Source of the DNA: CAYFZR01 sp964347835 [NCBI: uncultured archaeon]
Lineage (GTDB): Archaea > CAYFZR01
Length of the DNA: 27,692 nt
Direction: 5' to 3'
Assembly: GCA_964347835.1 (NCBI GenBank)
Contig: CAYFZR010000003.1
Span: forward strand, 1-27,692
Shown here: in pieces, positions 18,229 to 25,734 of the stretch
Numbering within the stretch: the stretch's first letter is position 1
Layout: each line of letters begins with the position of its first letter
The notes under the pieces: model-generated
Databases searched by the model: none
Seen by the model: the letters and a program-made list of their open reading frames with translations, nothing else
What the model was told of the DNA's origin: nothing
Translations under genes and position numbers: made by a program

Positions 18229-18246
18229 AAATCTTATAGCATGTGA

Positions 18247-18285
18247 GAGGGCGCCAGGTGGGGAGGTTTGAGATGAGGCGCCCTC
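18247..18285 (+). repeat. GC-rich inverted repeat (leader hairpin)
   Basis: GAGGGCGCC (18247-18255) and GGCGCCCTC (18277-18285) are perfect 9-base inverted arms around a 21-base loop. The loop is purine-rich and holds GGTGGGGAGG (18257-18266), a strong ribosome-binding sequence. The arms are strikingly GC-rich in an AT-rich gap. Position relative to the TATA box at 18219 suggests the RNA begins with this hairpin. It could instead be a DNA operator for the divergent regulator or a small RNA. Confidence 0.75.
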
Positions 18286-18296
18286 ATTTATTGTAA
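18273..18296 (+). CDS. Possible 7-codon leader ORF in the UPF0182 5' region
   Basis: ATG at 18273 with GGAGG 6 bases upstream encodes MRRPHLL and stops at TAA 18294-18296. The ribosome site lies in the loop and the second to fourth codons lie in the 3' arm of the hairpin 18247-18285, so folding and translation would compete. Whether it is translated is unknown; such a short ORF could arise by chance, but the ribosome site is among the strongest in the window. Confidence 0.35.
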   Translation: MRRPHLL

Positions 18297-18389
18297 CGTG
18301 AATGTTGTATAATAATTTGTCGAAAATATTTACGACTTTCAACGAAAATAATTGATACAAATAATTCATATATGAGTCGAAAGGTCTAA

Positions 18390-21050
18390 ATGATTAGAAT
18401 GAGAATACTCAACCTCTTGCAGTACGTTATCGTTATTCTACTAATAATAAGTATAATCTCTTTTGTTAAGATTTACCCCGAATGGTTATGGTTTGATGCG
18501 CTGAACTATTCTTCTGTTTATTGGACTATTATTTCAACAAAGATAGTTATAGGAACTATCGTCGCTGCTTTTTTCTTTGCTTTCACCTCAATAAATTTTT
18601 ATTTTATGGTAAGATTTATGAGAAAATATGAAATTCCTGAAATGGTTCACGAAAAGAGTAACCGATTAATTTATGCTGCAATAGGTGTTTTTAGTTTACT
18701 CGTCGGAATTGTCGCTGCCTCAGGTTGGAAAACTATCCTCCTTTACCTCAACCAAGTTCCCTTCGGGATCAATGATCCACTTTTTTATCAAGACACCGGT
18801 TTCTATGTGTTTACTCTACCTTTCTACTGGTTTTTGTGGAACCTCCTATTCTTTAGCGCAATCTCCGCCCTCGTGATTGTTATTGTAGTCCCTTTATACA
18901 CCCAAAGAGTTCCGTTTGAATATTTTTCTGACTTTAGACCGCCCGGTTTAACTTTAATGAGTCATCATTATCTCTTAGGAGGGCTCATTTTTTTAATCTT
19001 AGCATTGAGATTCTATTTAAATCGTTATGAACTTCTTTATTCTACTCGTGGAGTTGTTTTCGGCGCTGGTTATACCGACACACATGTTATCCTCTCCGTT
19101 CTAGTTTTAATGGTTGCAGCATGCATTTTCGCTGCATTGTGTTTCTTTTTATATCCTAAATTTCAACACATAAATCTCCCCTTAATTGGAATAGTGCTCT
19201 TTATCATCATTTTTATTTTCGGGCTTGTTCTATTCCCCGGCGCATTCCAGAAATTTAAAGTACAGCCGAATGAACTCGCATTAGAAGCGCCGTACATTGA
19301 ATACAACATAAAGTATACTAACTTAGCCTATGGTTTAGATAAGGTACAGGAAAAACCTTTTCCTGCCACAGCAAATCTTACGTTAGTGGATATTGAGAGA
19401 AACAAAGCCACAATAGATAATATAAGGTTATGGGATCACAGACCGTTAAAAGCAACCTATAGCCAGATACAAGAAATCAGGCTTTACTATGAATTTCATG
19501 ATATCGACATAGACAGATACGAAATAGAAGGCAATTACAGGCAAGTAGTTCTCTCTGCGAGAGAACTTCTACCTGAGAAATTAGCAGCCAGGGCTAAAAC
19601 ATGGGTAAACCAGCATTCGGTATTTACACATGGTTACGGAGTTGTTATGAGTCCTGTCAATATAGCAACTGAAGAAGGACTCCCAGAGTTAATAATAAAG
19701 GACATTCCTCCTGTTTCAACAACAAAAGATATCGAGATTATCAGACCTCAGATATACTACGGAGAAGAGACTGATTATTATGTTATCGTTAAAGGCGATA
19801 TTAGAGAGTTTGATTATCCTAAAGGAGACGAAAACGTATACACTAATTATGAAGGAAACGGAGGAGTTGAATTTGGTTCTTTCCTTAGAAAACTGGCAAT
19901 GACTTTTAGATTCGGTGATTTTGAACTGTTCATCAGTGAGTACATCACTCCAGAAAGCAAGATCATGTTTTACAGAGATATCAATGAGAGGACTTCAAGA
20001 ATTGCTCCCTACTTAGACTATGATCGTGACCCATACGTTGTAATCTCAGAAGGAAAAATTTACTGGATCGTAGACGCATACACGGTTACAAATAAATACC
20101 CCTATTCAGAGCCTTACGGAAAAATCAATTACATAAGGAACTCAGTAAAGGTCGTCGTAGATGCCTACAACGGTAATGTGACCTACTATATAATCGATAC
20201 GGAAGATCCTCTTATTAAAACTTATTTTAAAATATTCCCGGATATCTTCAAACCCTTCGATGATATGCCAGAAGACCTTAAGAGACATATAAGGTATCCT
20301 GAAGACCTCTTCTTAATACAGGTAGAAATGTACAGTTCATATCACATGAAGGGCTCTCAGGTGTTTTACAACAAAGAAGACATGTGGGATGTACCTAAAG
20401 AGGTATACGAAGAAAGAGAACAGATAATGACGCCTTACTACATAATCATGAAACTTCCGGGGGAAGAAAGAGAAGAATTCTTGCTCATGATACCTTATAC
20501 TCCTCTTAAAAAGGACAATATGATCGCATGGATGGGCGCTAGATGCGATCAACAAGCATACGGAGAACTGGTTTTATTCAGGTTTCCTAAGGGTGAGTTA
20601 ATCTACGGTCCCCTCCAGATAGAAGCGAGGATTGATCAAGATCCTGAGATATCTCAACAGATATCCCTATGGAGTCAGAGGGGCTCTAGAGTGATAAGAG
20701 GCAACTTACTTGCTATACCCATCGAAAACTCCATCGTTTATGCAGAACCCTTATACATAAGAGCCGAAAAAGGAGAGCTTCCAGAACTGAAAAGAGTAAT
20801 CCTTTCTTTTGGTATGAGGGTTGTAATGGAAGAGAGCCTATCCGACTCCCTGAGCAAGATGTTCGGTGCGCCAAGAGTTAAGCCAAAAGAAGAACCTCTT
20901 GAAGCCTTGACGATAGAAGAAATGGTTAGAAAAGCACTATACCACTTTTCAAAGGCTGAAGAACACTTAAAGCAAGGTAACTGGACTGGATATGGAGAAG
21001 AACTTAAAAAAACCAAAGAATTGCTTGTAACTTTAAATAAAACACTTTAG
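18390..21050 (+). CDS. UPF0182 family large membrane protein (COG1615)
   Basis: An 886-residue protein. Residues 1-290 hold about seven membrane helices (KIYPEWLWFDALNYSSVYW after the first). Residues 290-830 form the large, highly conserved external domain of UPF0182, seen in INYIRNSVKVVVDAYNG, MPEDLKRHIRYPEDLF, NMIAWMGARCD, QIEARIDQDPEISQQISLW and GSRVIRGNLLAIPI. A short helical tail (about 845-886, FSKAEEHLKQGNWTGYGEEL) is coiled-coil-like. Function is unknown throughout the family. The start ATG has AAGGT 5 bases upstream. It diverges from a membrane-anchored regulator and has an unusual leader region with a hairpin and mini-ORF. Confidence 0.95.
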   Translation: MIRMRILNLLQYVIVILLIISIISFVKIYPEWLWFDALNYSSVYWTIISTKIVIGTIVAAFFFAFTSINFYFMVRFMRKYEIPEMVHEKSNRLIYAAIGVFSLLVGIVAASGWKTILLYLNQVPFGINDPLFYQDTGFYVFTLPFYWFLWNLLFFSAISALVIVIVVPLYTQRVPFEYFSDFRPPGLTLMSHHYLLGGLIFLILALRFYLNRYELLYSTRGVVFGAGYTDTHVILSVLVLMVAACIFAALCFFLYPKFQHINLPLIGIVLFIIIFIFGLVLFPGAFQKFKVQPNELALEAPYIEYNIKYTNLAYGLDKVQEKPFPATANLTLVDIERNKATIDNIRLWDHRPLKATYSQIQEIRLYYEFHDIDIDRYEIEGNYRQVVLSARELLPEKLAARAKTWVNQHSVFTHGYGVVMSPVNIATEEGLPELIIKDIPPVSTTKDIEIIRPQIYYGEETDYYVIVKGDIREFDYPKGDENVYTNYEGNGGVEFGSFLRKLAMTFRFGDFELFISEYITPESKIMFYRDINERTSRIAPYLDYDRDPYVVISEGKIYWIVDAYTVTNKYPYSEPYGKINYIRNSVKVVVDAYNGNVTYYIIDTEDPLIKTYFKIFPDIFKPFDDMPEDLKRHIRYPEDLFLIQVEMYSSYHMKGSQVFYNKEDMWDVPKEVYEEREQIMTPYYIIMKLPGEEREEFLLMIPYTPLKKDNMIAWMGARCDQQAYGELVLFRFPKGELIYGPLQIEARIDQDPEISQQISLWSQRGSRVIRGNLLAIPIENSIVYAEPLYIRAEKGELPELKRVILSFGMRVVMEESLSDSLSKMFGAPRVKPKEEPLEALTIEEMVRKALYHFSKAEEHLKQGNWTGYGEELKKTKELLVTLNKTL

Positions 21051-21078
21051 CAAATATAATTGTATATTACATTAGGAA

Positions 21079-21086
21079 GATTATAA
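21079..21086 (+). promoter_or_regulatory. TATA box for the UPF0173 hydrolase gene
   Basis: GATTATAA about 50 bases before the ATG at 21136. Predicted initiation near 21109 gives a leader of roughly 27 bases containing GGGGTGG at 21124-21130. Confidence 0.5.
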
Positions 21087-21135
21087 GTAGACCAAGCATG
21101 CTACATATTAACATTCAAAATTTTGGGGTGGCACC

Positions 21136-21834
21136 ATGGTCAATATACAGTGGCTGGGACACGCAGGTTTTAGGATATCTGACAAAACAACAATCATCAT
21201 AGATCCTTTTCTAACGGGAAATCCTTTGGCTAGGGTGAGTTTAGATGAAATAGGTAGGGCAGACATTGTTTGTATTACCCACGGACATGGAGATCATTTA
21301 GGCGATTCCATAGAGATTGTTAAAACGCACAACTCGACATTGGTTGGCATTTATGAGATAACAGTTTTCGCAATTCAGAAAGGGATCGAAAAGATAGAAC
21401 CCATGAATATTGGGGGGACTATTTGTATTGATGATGTGGAAATAACCATGACGGAGGCAAAACACTCCGCCGATATAGTCGATGCTAATTTATCTGGAGG
21501 GCATCCCTGCGGTTTTGTGATAAATGTTGATGGTTTAAAGATATATCATGCCGGCGATACATCTCTTTTCTCAGACATGCAGTTGATAGGTGAGATATAT
21601 GAACCTGATGTGGCTTTATTGCCGATAGGAGACAGATTCACCATGGGTCCTAGAGAGGCGGCAATGGCTTCGGAATTAATAAGACCAAAAGTGGTAATAC
21701 CAATGCATTACAACACCTTTCCACTAATAAAACAGGATCCAGAACATTTCTCACGTTGTGTGAAATCGTTGGTACCCGAAGTCGAGGTAGTAATACTCGC
21801 ACCAGGAGAGACTTATTCAGTAAAGAAAAAATGA
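21136..21834 (+). CDS. UPF0173-type metal-dependent hydrolase (metallo-beta-lactamase fold)
   Basis: A 232-residue protein related to UlaG. It starts MVNIQWLGHAGFRI, has the metal motif THGHGDHLGD (H49, H51, D53, H54), then EAKHSAD, IYHAGDTSLFSDM, LLPIGDRFTMGPREAA and VIPMHYNTFPLI, the last carrying the final metal His and the family's HYNTFP signature. Complete and of usual length. GGGGTGG lies 5 bases before the ATG. Substrate is unknown for the family. It converges with the PHP gene across a short stretch with inverted repeats. Confidence 0.94.
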   Translation: MVNIQWLGHAGFRISDKTTIIIDPFLTGNPLARVSLDEIGRADIVCITHGHGDHLGDSIEIVKTHNSTLVGIYEITVFAIQKGIEKIEPMNIGGTICIDDVEITMTEAKHSADIVDANLSGGHPCGFVINVDGLKIYHAGDTSLFSDMQLIGEIYEPDVALLPIGDRFTMGPREAAMASELIRPKVVIPMHYNTFPLIKQDPEHFSRCVKSLVPEVEVVILAPGETYSVKKK

Positions 21835-21852
21835 TTAAATCTATATCAAAAA

Positions 21853-21902
21853 TAATCATTCTAGGTTCCTTAGGAATGATTACCAATTAGAATTTCGAAA
21901 TT
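21853..21902. terminator. Inverted repeats between convergent genes (possible two-way terminator)
   Basis: TAATCATTC (21853-21861) and GAATGATTA (21874-21882) are perfect 9-base inverted arms with a 12-base loop. A perfect 12-base palindrome AATTTCGAAATT follows at 21891-21902. Both lie between the stops of the UPF0173 gene (21834) and the PHP gene (21919). The position suggests a shared transcript end, although archaeal termination mainly uses T tracts. Confidence 0.45.
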
Positions 21903-21918
21903 TCGGTACATGTTATAA

Positions 21919-22581
21919 TTATAAGATTTTTTTCAAAAGTGTCTTGGGATTTTCAACCACCACTCTGTAGGCTTCTTTTTCGTTCAGTCCAGATCCCATG
22001 GCAACTTGCATCGCAGTATCATAGTTTATAAGATCGTCCGGCGAATGGGCGTCAGTATTTACCAAAAGCTCAACTCCCAACTCGCTGGCTAATTTTGCTA
22101 TGTGCCCGTTTGTGATTGAATGTCCCCTTCGAGAGGTTAACTCCAAGAATATACCATTATCTTTCGCCAACTCCATCTCCTCGTATGTAATTAAACCAGG
22201 GTGGGCGAGTATATCAATATCAGATCCCAATGCCATTTTGTTAGTATTCTTTTCAACGGGTTCAGCAATAGTCTCACCATGAGCCACTACTAACTTAGCA
22301 CCCAGTTCTCGTGCCTTTTTTACAAGTTTAGGAATGGTTTTAGGAGGTACATGCGTGATCTCTACACCTGCTATAATTTCAATCTCAACGTATTCAGATA
22401 GTCCATCCGTGCCTTTTGATGTGTTCTCGATTACGTATTCTATATTCGAAAAATCCACGTGATCAGTAATTGCTATAGCCCAATGGTCTAATATAAATGC
22501 CCTTCTTGACAATTCGCTCGGTAACAATTCTCCATCACTCAGTATTGAATGCGTGTGGAGATCTGCTCGATTTTTTTTCAT
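21919..22581 (-). CDS. PHP domain phosphoesterase (histidinol-phosphatase-like)
   Basis: A 220-residue PHP-fold metal hydrolase. Motif 1 is DLHTHSILSDGELLPSEL (D7, H9, H11). The other metal ligands appear in ITDHVDFSN, GVEITHVPP, VVAHGE, ILAHPGLI and NTDAHSPDDL. PHP proteins of this size include histidinol phosphatases and nucleoside or phosphate-ester hydrolases, so the substrate is open. ATG has AGGAGAT 5 bases upstream. It is a single gene, with a divergent Cys-rich orphan upstream. Confidence 0.9.
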   Translation of the reverse strand: MKKNRADLHTHSILSDGELLPSELSRRAFILDHWAIAITDHVDFSNIEYVIENTSKGTDGLSEYVEIEIIAGVEITHVPPKTIPKLVKKARELGAKLVVAHGETIAEPVEKNTNKMALGSDIDILAHPGLITYEEMELAKDNGIFLELTSRRGHSITNGHIAKLASELGVELLVNTDAHSPDDLINYDTAMQVAMGSGLNEKEAYRVVVENPKTLLKKIL

Positions 22582-22762
22582 AATATCTCCTTAAATCACG
22601 TTTTATAAGGATTAAACTTTTTTAAACCTTTCGGATAAGAACCTTTTGAAAATCTGGTCTTTTCCATTAAGCTGAATACTATTTTCACTATTTAAATTTT
22701 ACTGTTAGAGGAAAGAAGATCCTAGAATAGAAAATTTTTCATCAAAGTTAAAAAATCAAGAA

Positions 22763-22771
22763 ATTTAAATA
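22763..22771 (+). promoter_or_regulatory. TATA box for the Cys-rich V4R-like gene
   Basis: ATTTAAATA about 37 bases before the ATG at 22804, with GAA just upstream. Predicted initiation falls near 22793, within a GGGGGGATGA ribosome site at 22791-22800. The rest of the 222-base gap 22582-22803 shows only AT-rich sequence with other TATA-like runs. Confidence 0.5.
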
Positions 22772-22803
22772 CCATCGTCGATCAAATAACGGGGGGATGA
22801 AAA

Positions 22804-23322
22804 ATGCCGAAAAAGGCTGATGTTATCGATCTTTTTAAACGAACATCTCTAGCTTGGGCATATGGCGTCGGAAAGACTATGGCTGCTTATCCAAAGGTTA
22901 ACCGAGAAATATTGCTCGCTTCTGGAGAATACTGGCGTGCATACTTAAAGAGAAAATCAGACATTGATATCTCCAAAGGAAAACCTTTTGATGTGACGAA
23001 GAAGTATTTTGAAGACTGTCTCAATGAAGGATACATGCATGAAGAAGATAAAATTTCTGGAAATGACGATGAAATCAAAATAACCCATCATAGTTGTTTC
23101 TACAGGCCCCTCTGCCTAGATTTGGAGAGTAGGGGCATCCCAGTAATGTGCGTTCGTCTTGGCCTTCTGGAGAGCGTGATCCAAACCGGCAGTGATCTAG
23201 AATATGAGAAAATAATTTTAAAACTAGACGAAGACCACTGTGAAGGAATCCTAGTTCCAAAAGAGAAAATGATTGATATAGAGGCTGAAGAACTTCTAAT
23301 AGGTTCATGGGAATCCGAATAA
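22804..23322 (+). CDS. Cysteine-rich protein of unknown function, V4R-like C-terminal half
   Basis: A 172-residue soluble protein. The N-terminal 70 residues are helical (IDLFKRTSLAWAYGVGKTM). The C-terminal part has H95-H96, C98, C104, C116 and then DHC (H145, C146). The order C104, C116, a Gly/Glu helix (RLGLLESVIQTG), strand YEKIILKL and a final acidic-DHC matches by eye the last part of the V4R domain in the gene at 506-1360 (C226, C241, GEFLLAIF, CMGMGDQYC). A related fold and role in redox or ligand sensing is therefore possible, but I cannot confirm the family. Strong GGGGGG ribosome site; TATA box present. Confidence 0.75.
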   Translation: MPKKADVIDLFKRTSLAWAYGVGKTMAAYPKVNREILLASGEYWRAYLKRKSDIDISKGKPFDVTKKYFEDCLNEGYMHEEDKISGNDDEIKITHHSCFYRPLCLDLESRGIPVMCVRLGLLESVIQTGSDLEYEKIILKLDEDHCEGILVPKEKMIDIEAEELLIGSWESE

Positions 23323-23324
23323 CT

Positions 23325-23394
23325 CGCTAAAGCTCACTCGGTGCGCCAACGCACTGCACAATTAGCGTATAATCGGGAAATCAAAGATTTTCCC
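23325..23394 (+). other. Structured non-coding stretch after the Cys-rich gene
   Basis: Nested complementarity: CGCTAA (23325-23330) pairs with TTAGCG (23362-23367), enclosing CGGTGCG/CGCACTG (23339-23345 with 23350-23356, one G-T) around a CCAA loop. A second hairpin follows, GGGAAATC (23375-23382) with GATTTTCCC (23386-23394) around AAA, with one bulge. A T6 tract lies at 23435-23440. It begins 3 bases after the stop of the preceding gene, so it may be a 3' UTR structure, terminator region or small RNA. Confidence 0.45.
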
Positions 23395-23458
23395 AAATAA
23401 AATTCGGCAACCTCTCTTATCCGCAAAAAGTATCTTTTTTCTTCAACATAATATTCCG

Positions 23459-23716
23459 TCAAATTACGTTAAAGAAACTGAGTACTAACAGCACTCCTAC
23501 TCCAACCAGACCGAATATCGCTGTTACTGCTATTGACCAAATCTTAATTGGGATATTAAACCCGATAAAATTTAGAGCGAACAATGCAATAAGACCAACT
23601 ATCGTGTTCAAGATAAGCGTCTTAACCATGCTCAGGATTTCAATCAGTATCTTGAATACTACAATTGCTAATATTATGAGTACCACACCTACAATCAAAA
23701 CGGTTAGGCCATTCAT
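23459..23716 (-). CDS. BofA-like small membrane protein
   Basis: An 85-residue, very hydrophobic protein with about three membrane helices (5-25, 33-53, 58-82). The second half, LNTIVGLIALFALNFIGFNI followed by IWSIAVTAIFGLVGVGVLLVL, fits the BofA family (pro-sigma-K processing inhibitor BofA in Bacillus), including the N-T-hydrophobic-G start of the motif and the final G-hydrophobic-G-V. Archaea have no sigma-K, so the role must differ. It diverges from SRP19, whose start is about 55 bases away. Confidence 0.8.
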   Translation of the reverse strand: MNGLTVLIVGVVLIILAIVVFKILIEILSMVKTLILNTIVGLIALFALNFIGFNIPIKIWSIAVTAIFGLVGVGVLLVLSFFNVI

Positions 23717-23770
23717 GAGAACTTACTGGACAGAAACGTTTATGAAATTTACGATCACTTGGTAAAAACA

Positions 23771-24058
23771 ATGGGAAGAATAATCGTCTGGCCTGTTTAC
23801 TTGGATTCTAATAAAACAAGAAAAGAAGGCAGACGTTTACCTAAAAATTTCGCGGTTCCGAATCCCAAGATTTCGGAGATCAAAAACGCATGCATTAAAC
23901 TGGGATTGGAACCTGTTGTAGAGGAAGAGAAGAGCTACCCCAAGTCTTGGTGGGAGAAGAGCGGAAGGGTAGTTATTGACAAGAATATGTCCAAAAATCA
24001 AACGCTCAAAGAAATTGCCAAAAAAATTTCAGAGCAGAGAAAGATAGAGAGTGACTAA
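23771..24058 (+). CDS. srp19: Signal recognition particle protein SRP19
   Basis: A 95-residue protein that binds 7S RNA and helps SRP54 assemble on it. It starts GRIIVWPVYLDSNKTRKEGRR, the family signature, then LPKNFAVPNPKISEI, PVVEEEKSYPKSWWEKSGRV and a basic helical tail. A TTG four codons upstream (23759) is in frame but the ATG matches the family start. Its stop overlaps the stop of the convergent dacZ by three bases. The 7S RNA gene itself is not in this window as far as I can see. Confidence 0.95.
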   Translation: MGRIIVWPVYLDSNKTRKEGRRLPKNFAVPNPKISEIKNACIKLGLEPVVEEEKSYPKSWWEKSGRVVIDKNMSKNQTLKEIAKKISEQRKIESD

Positions 24059-24906
24059 GATTTCTGTGGATCAATCTCAAATATTATCTTCCCTTCTTTA
24101 AAAATTCTTACTAATCCACTGCTTTTAGATACTACGATTGCTACCGCATCTGTAAGTTTTGTTATCGATGCTGCAGCGGTATGTCTAGCTCCCAGTCCTT
24201 TCGGAACTTCTAATTCATCTTTAGATATCTCAAGAAGCCTATGAGCCGAGAGTATCTCTCCTCTTCCGGATACGACGAACGCTCCATCGAGACGAGAGTA
24301 TTCTTTCAGCATCTCTTTTATCTGTTTGTCATATATTGTGAGAGGATGATGCTCGAAGGGATTGTAGGAGAGTTGAGTTGATTTCTCCAATACATCCTTT
24401 GCGTCTCCCAGTACGAATAAGGCACCAACTCTCTGCCCATCTCTTCCTTCTCTGCCCAGTTCCATGGCGATTTCAAGTATAGAATCGATAACTCCGTGTT
24501 CTATTCCCTTTACTTTTGTTAAGAATCCATAAAACTCGGTCATTTCGCTGCTTCTTACCTTTCTAACCTGAATGGTATCCATATCTTCCGACTCATTGAA
24601 AACTGACACTACGGTATCACCTTCATTGAGGTAGCCGAACGAATTGGCGATGGCTAATACCTTCTCTAGTTTAGCCAGAGAACCCATCTTAGCCAATGAT
24701 AATTTTATAGTTTTATAACCTTTTTTATCATAGTAATTAAACACATTGTCCTTTGATGTGGTAATGATTATCTTCTTATCCCTGTTCATCTCATCAATGA
24801 GGTTTATCAGCCTTTCACTTTCTACGAATATCAGTAATGCGTCCGCTTCTAATACTTCAGACATGTCAAAGGCTGATCGAAGGGTAACCTCTGTAAGATC
24901 CTCCAT
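24055..24906 (-). CDS. dacZ: Diadenylate cyclase, archaeal DacZ type
   Basis: Makes cyclic di-AMP from two ATP. The 283-residue protein has an N-terminal archaeal domain (1-140: [40 protein letters not shown]) and a C-terminal DAC domain with the catalytic DGA (207-209, [13 protein letters not shown]) and RHT (241-243, [16 protein letters not shown]) motifs. Both are intact, so activity is expected. GGAGAT lies 6 bases before the ATG and a TATA box at 24941-24950. It converges with SRP19 with overlapping stops. Confidence 0.94.
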   Translation of the reverse strand: MEDLTEVTLRSAFDMSEVLEADALLIFVESERLINLIDEMNRDKKIIITTSKDNVFNYYDKKGYKTIKLSLAKMGSLAKLEKVLAIANSFGYLNEGDTVVSVFNESEDMDTIQVRKVRSSEMTEFYGFLTKVKGIEHGVIDSILEIAMELGREGRDGQRVGALFVLGDAKDVLEKSTQLSYNPFEHHPLTIYDKQIKEMLKEYSRLDGAFVVSGRGEILSAHRLLEISKDELEVPKGLGARHTAAASITKLTDAVAIVVSKSSGLVRIFKEGKIIFEIDPQKS

Positions 24907-24940
24907 AAGAAATCTCCATATATATTTTTGTTTGAAGAAG

Positions 24941-24950
24941 TATTTATCTT
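24941..24950 (-). promoter_or_regulatory. TATA box for dacZ
   Basis: AAGATAAATA on the minus strand. Predicted initiation near 24920 gives a leader of roughly 13 bases that includes the GGAGAT site. Confidence 0.45.
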
Positions 24951-25050
24951 GTGTGTAGCGTATGAATATTAAGACGTTCTTGAAATTTTCTACGTATTCT
25001 TACAACCAAGACTCAAGGTGTGCCTACTGCTGATAACGGACAAGCCAATA

Positions 25051-25059
25051 GTATAAATA
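25051..25059 (+). promoter_or_regulatory. TATA box for the thioredoxin lipoprotein gene
   Basis: GTATAAATA about 75 bases before the ATG at 25128; initiation near 25081 leaves a leader of roughly 47 bases with GAGGGAT. The stretch 24961-25050 shows nothing else I can support. Confidence 0.5.
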
Positions 25060-25127
25060 CTAATTAACTTTGTTCTTTAATATTCAAAAATTAGAAGAGG
25101 ATCCTATAAATCGGACGAGGGATTATT

Positions 25128-25697
25128 ATGAAAAATAAAACTGCTAGAAAAAATCTTTTCCTTATAATCTTAATCTTTATACTCCTTTTTTTTATAGGAT
25201 GTCTTGGGCAGTCTCAACAAACCGAAAAACCTGCAGTTGAAGAGACAGGAGAAAAAGAATTCCCGGCTGACTGGAAAGATGTAGAACTTACTGACGTTGC
25301 AACCGGTAAAAAATTTAAGATTAGTGATTTTAAAGACAAGCCTATTTTATTGGAAAGTTTTGCTGTGTGGTGTCCAACATGTTTGAAACAGCAAAAAGAA
25401 ATAAATAAGCTTAAAGAAATTGAAGGCGATGCAATAATCCACATATCATTGGACACAGACCCTAATGAAGACGAAGCTAAAGTCAGAGAACACATAAACA
25501 ACAACGGTTTTGATTGGTATTTTGCTGTCTCCCCAATCGAATTGACTAAGGCTTTAATAGATGAATTTGGCATAGCATTTGTCAATGCCCCCGGTGCTCC
25601 TGTTGTACTCATTTGTGAAGATCAGTCCACAAGATTCTTGGGAAGAGGGGTTAAATCTGCGGATACATTAAAATCAGAGATAGACAGGGGATGTTAA
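25128..25697 (+). CDS. TlpA-like thioredoxin-fold lipoprotein
   Basis: A 189-residue secreted protein. A signal sequence ends in the lipobox-like FFIGC (C25), followed by a polar linker. The thioredoxin/AhpC-TSA fold starts near residue 48 with ELTDVATGKKFKISDFKDKPILLESFAVWCPTC; the active site is C82-P-T-C85. The cis-Pro region is NAPGAPVVLIC. Predicted job: thiol exchange on the outer face of the membrane, reduced by the CcdA protein encoded next. The next reading frame opens just before the TAA stop at 25695-25697, and a +1 slip there would join the two proteins (see findings). GAGGGAT lies 5 bases before the ATG. Confidence 0.9.
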   Translation: MKNKTARKNLFLIILIFILLFFIGCLGQSQQTEKPAVEETGEKEFPADWKDVELTDVATGKKFKISDFKDKPILLESFAVWCPTCLKQQKEINKLKEIEGDAIIHISLDTDPNEDEAKVREHINNNGFDWYFAVSPIELTKALIDEFGIAFVNAPGAPVVLICEDQSTRFLGRGVKSADTLKSEIDRGC

Positions 25698-25734
25698 AAT
25701 AGCAAGCGTTTTAGCAGATTTTTTAACATCATTC

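Noticed and set aside
24055-24058. Overlapping stops of SRP19 and dacZ as a special regulatory element
   Set aside because: CTAA naturally gives stops on both strands; convergent overlap of this size is common in compact genomes.
25103-25111. CCTATAAAT as a promoter for the thioredoxin lipoprotein
   Set aside because: Initiation about 25 bases downstream would fall inside the coding start and lose the ribosome site; the TATA box at 25051 fits better.
25691-25702. ATG at 25691 as the missing ccdA start
   Set aside because: It is in the wrong frame and meets TAG after three codons.
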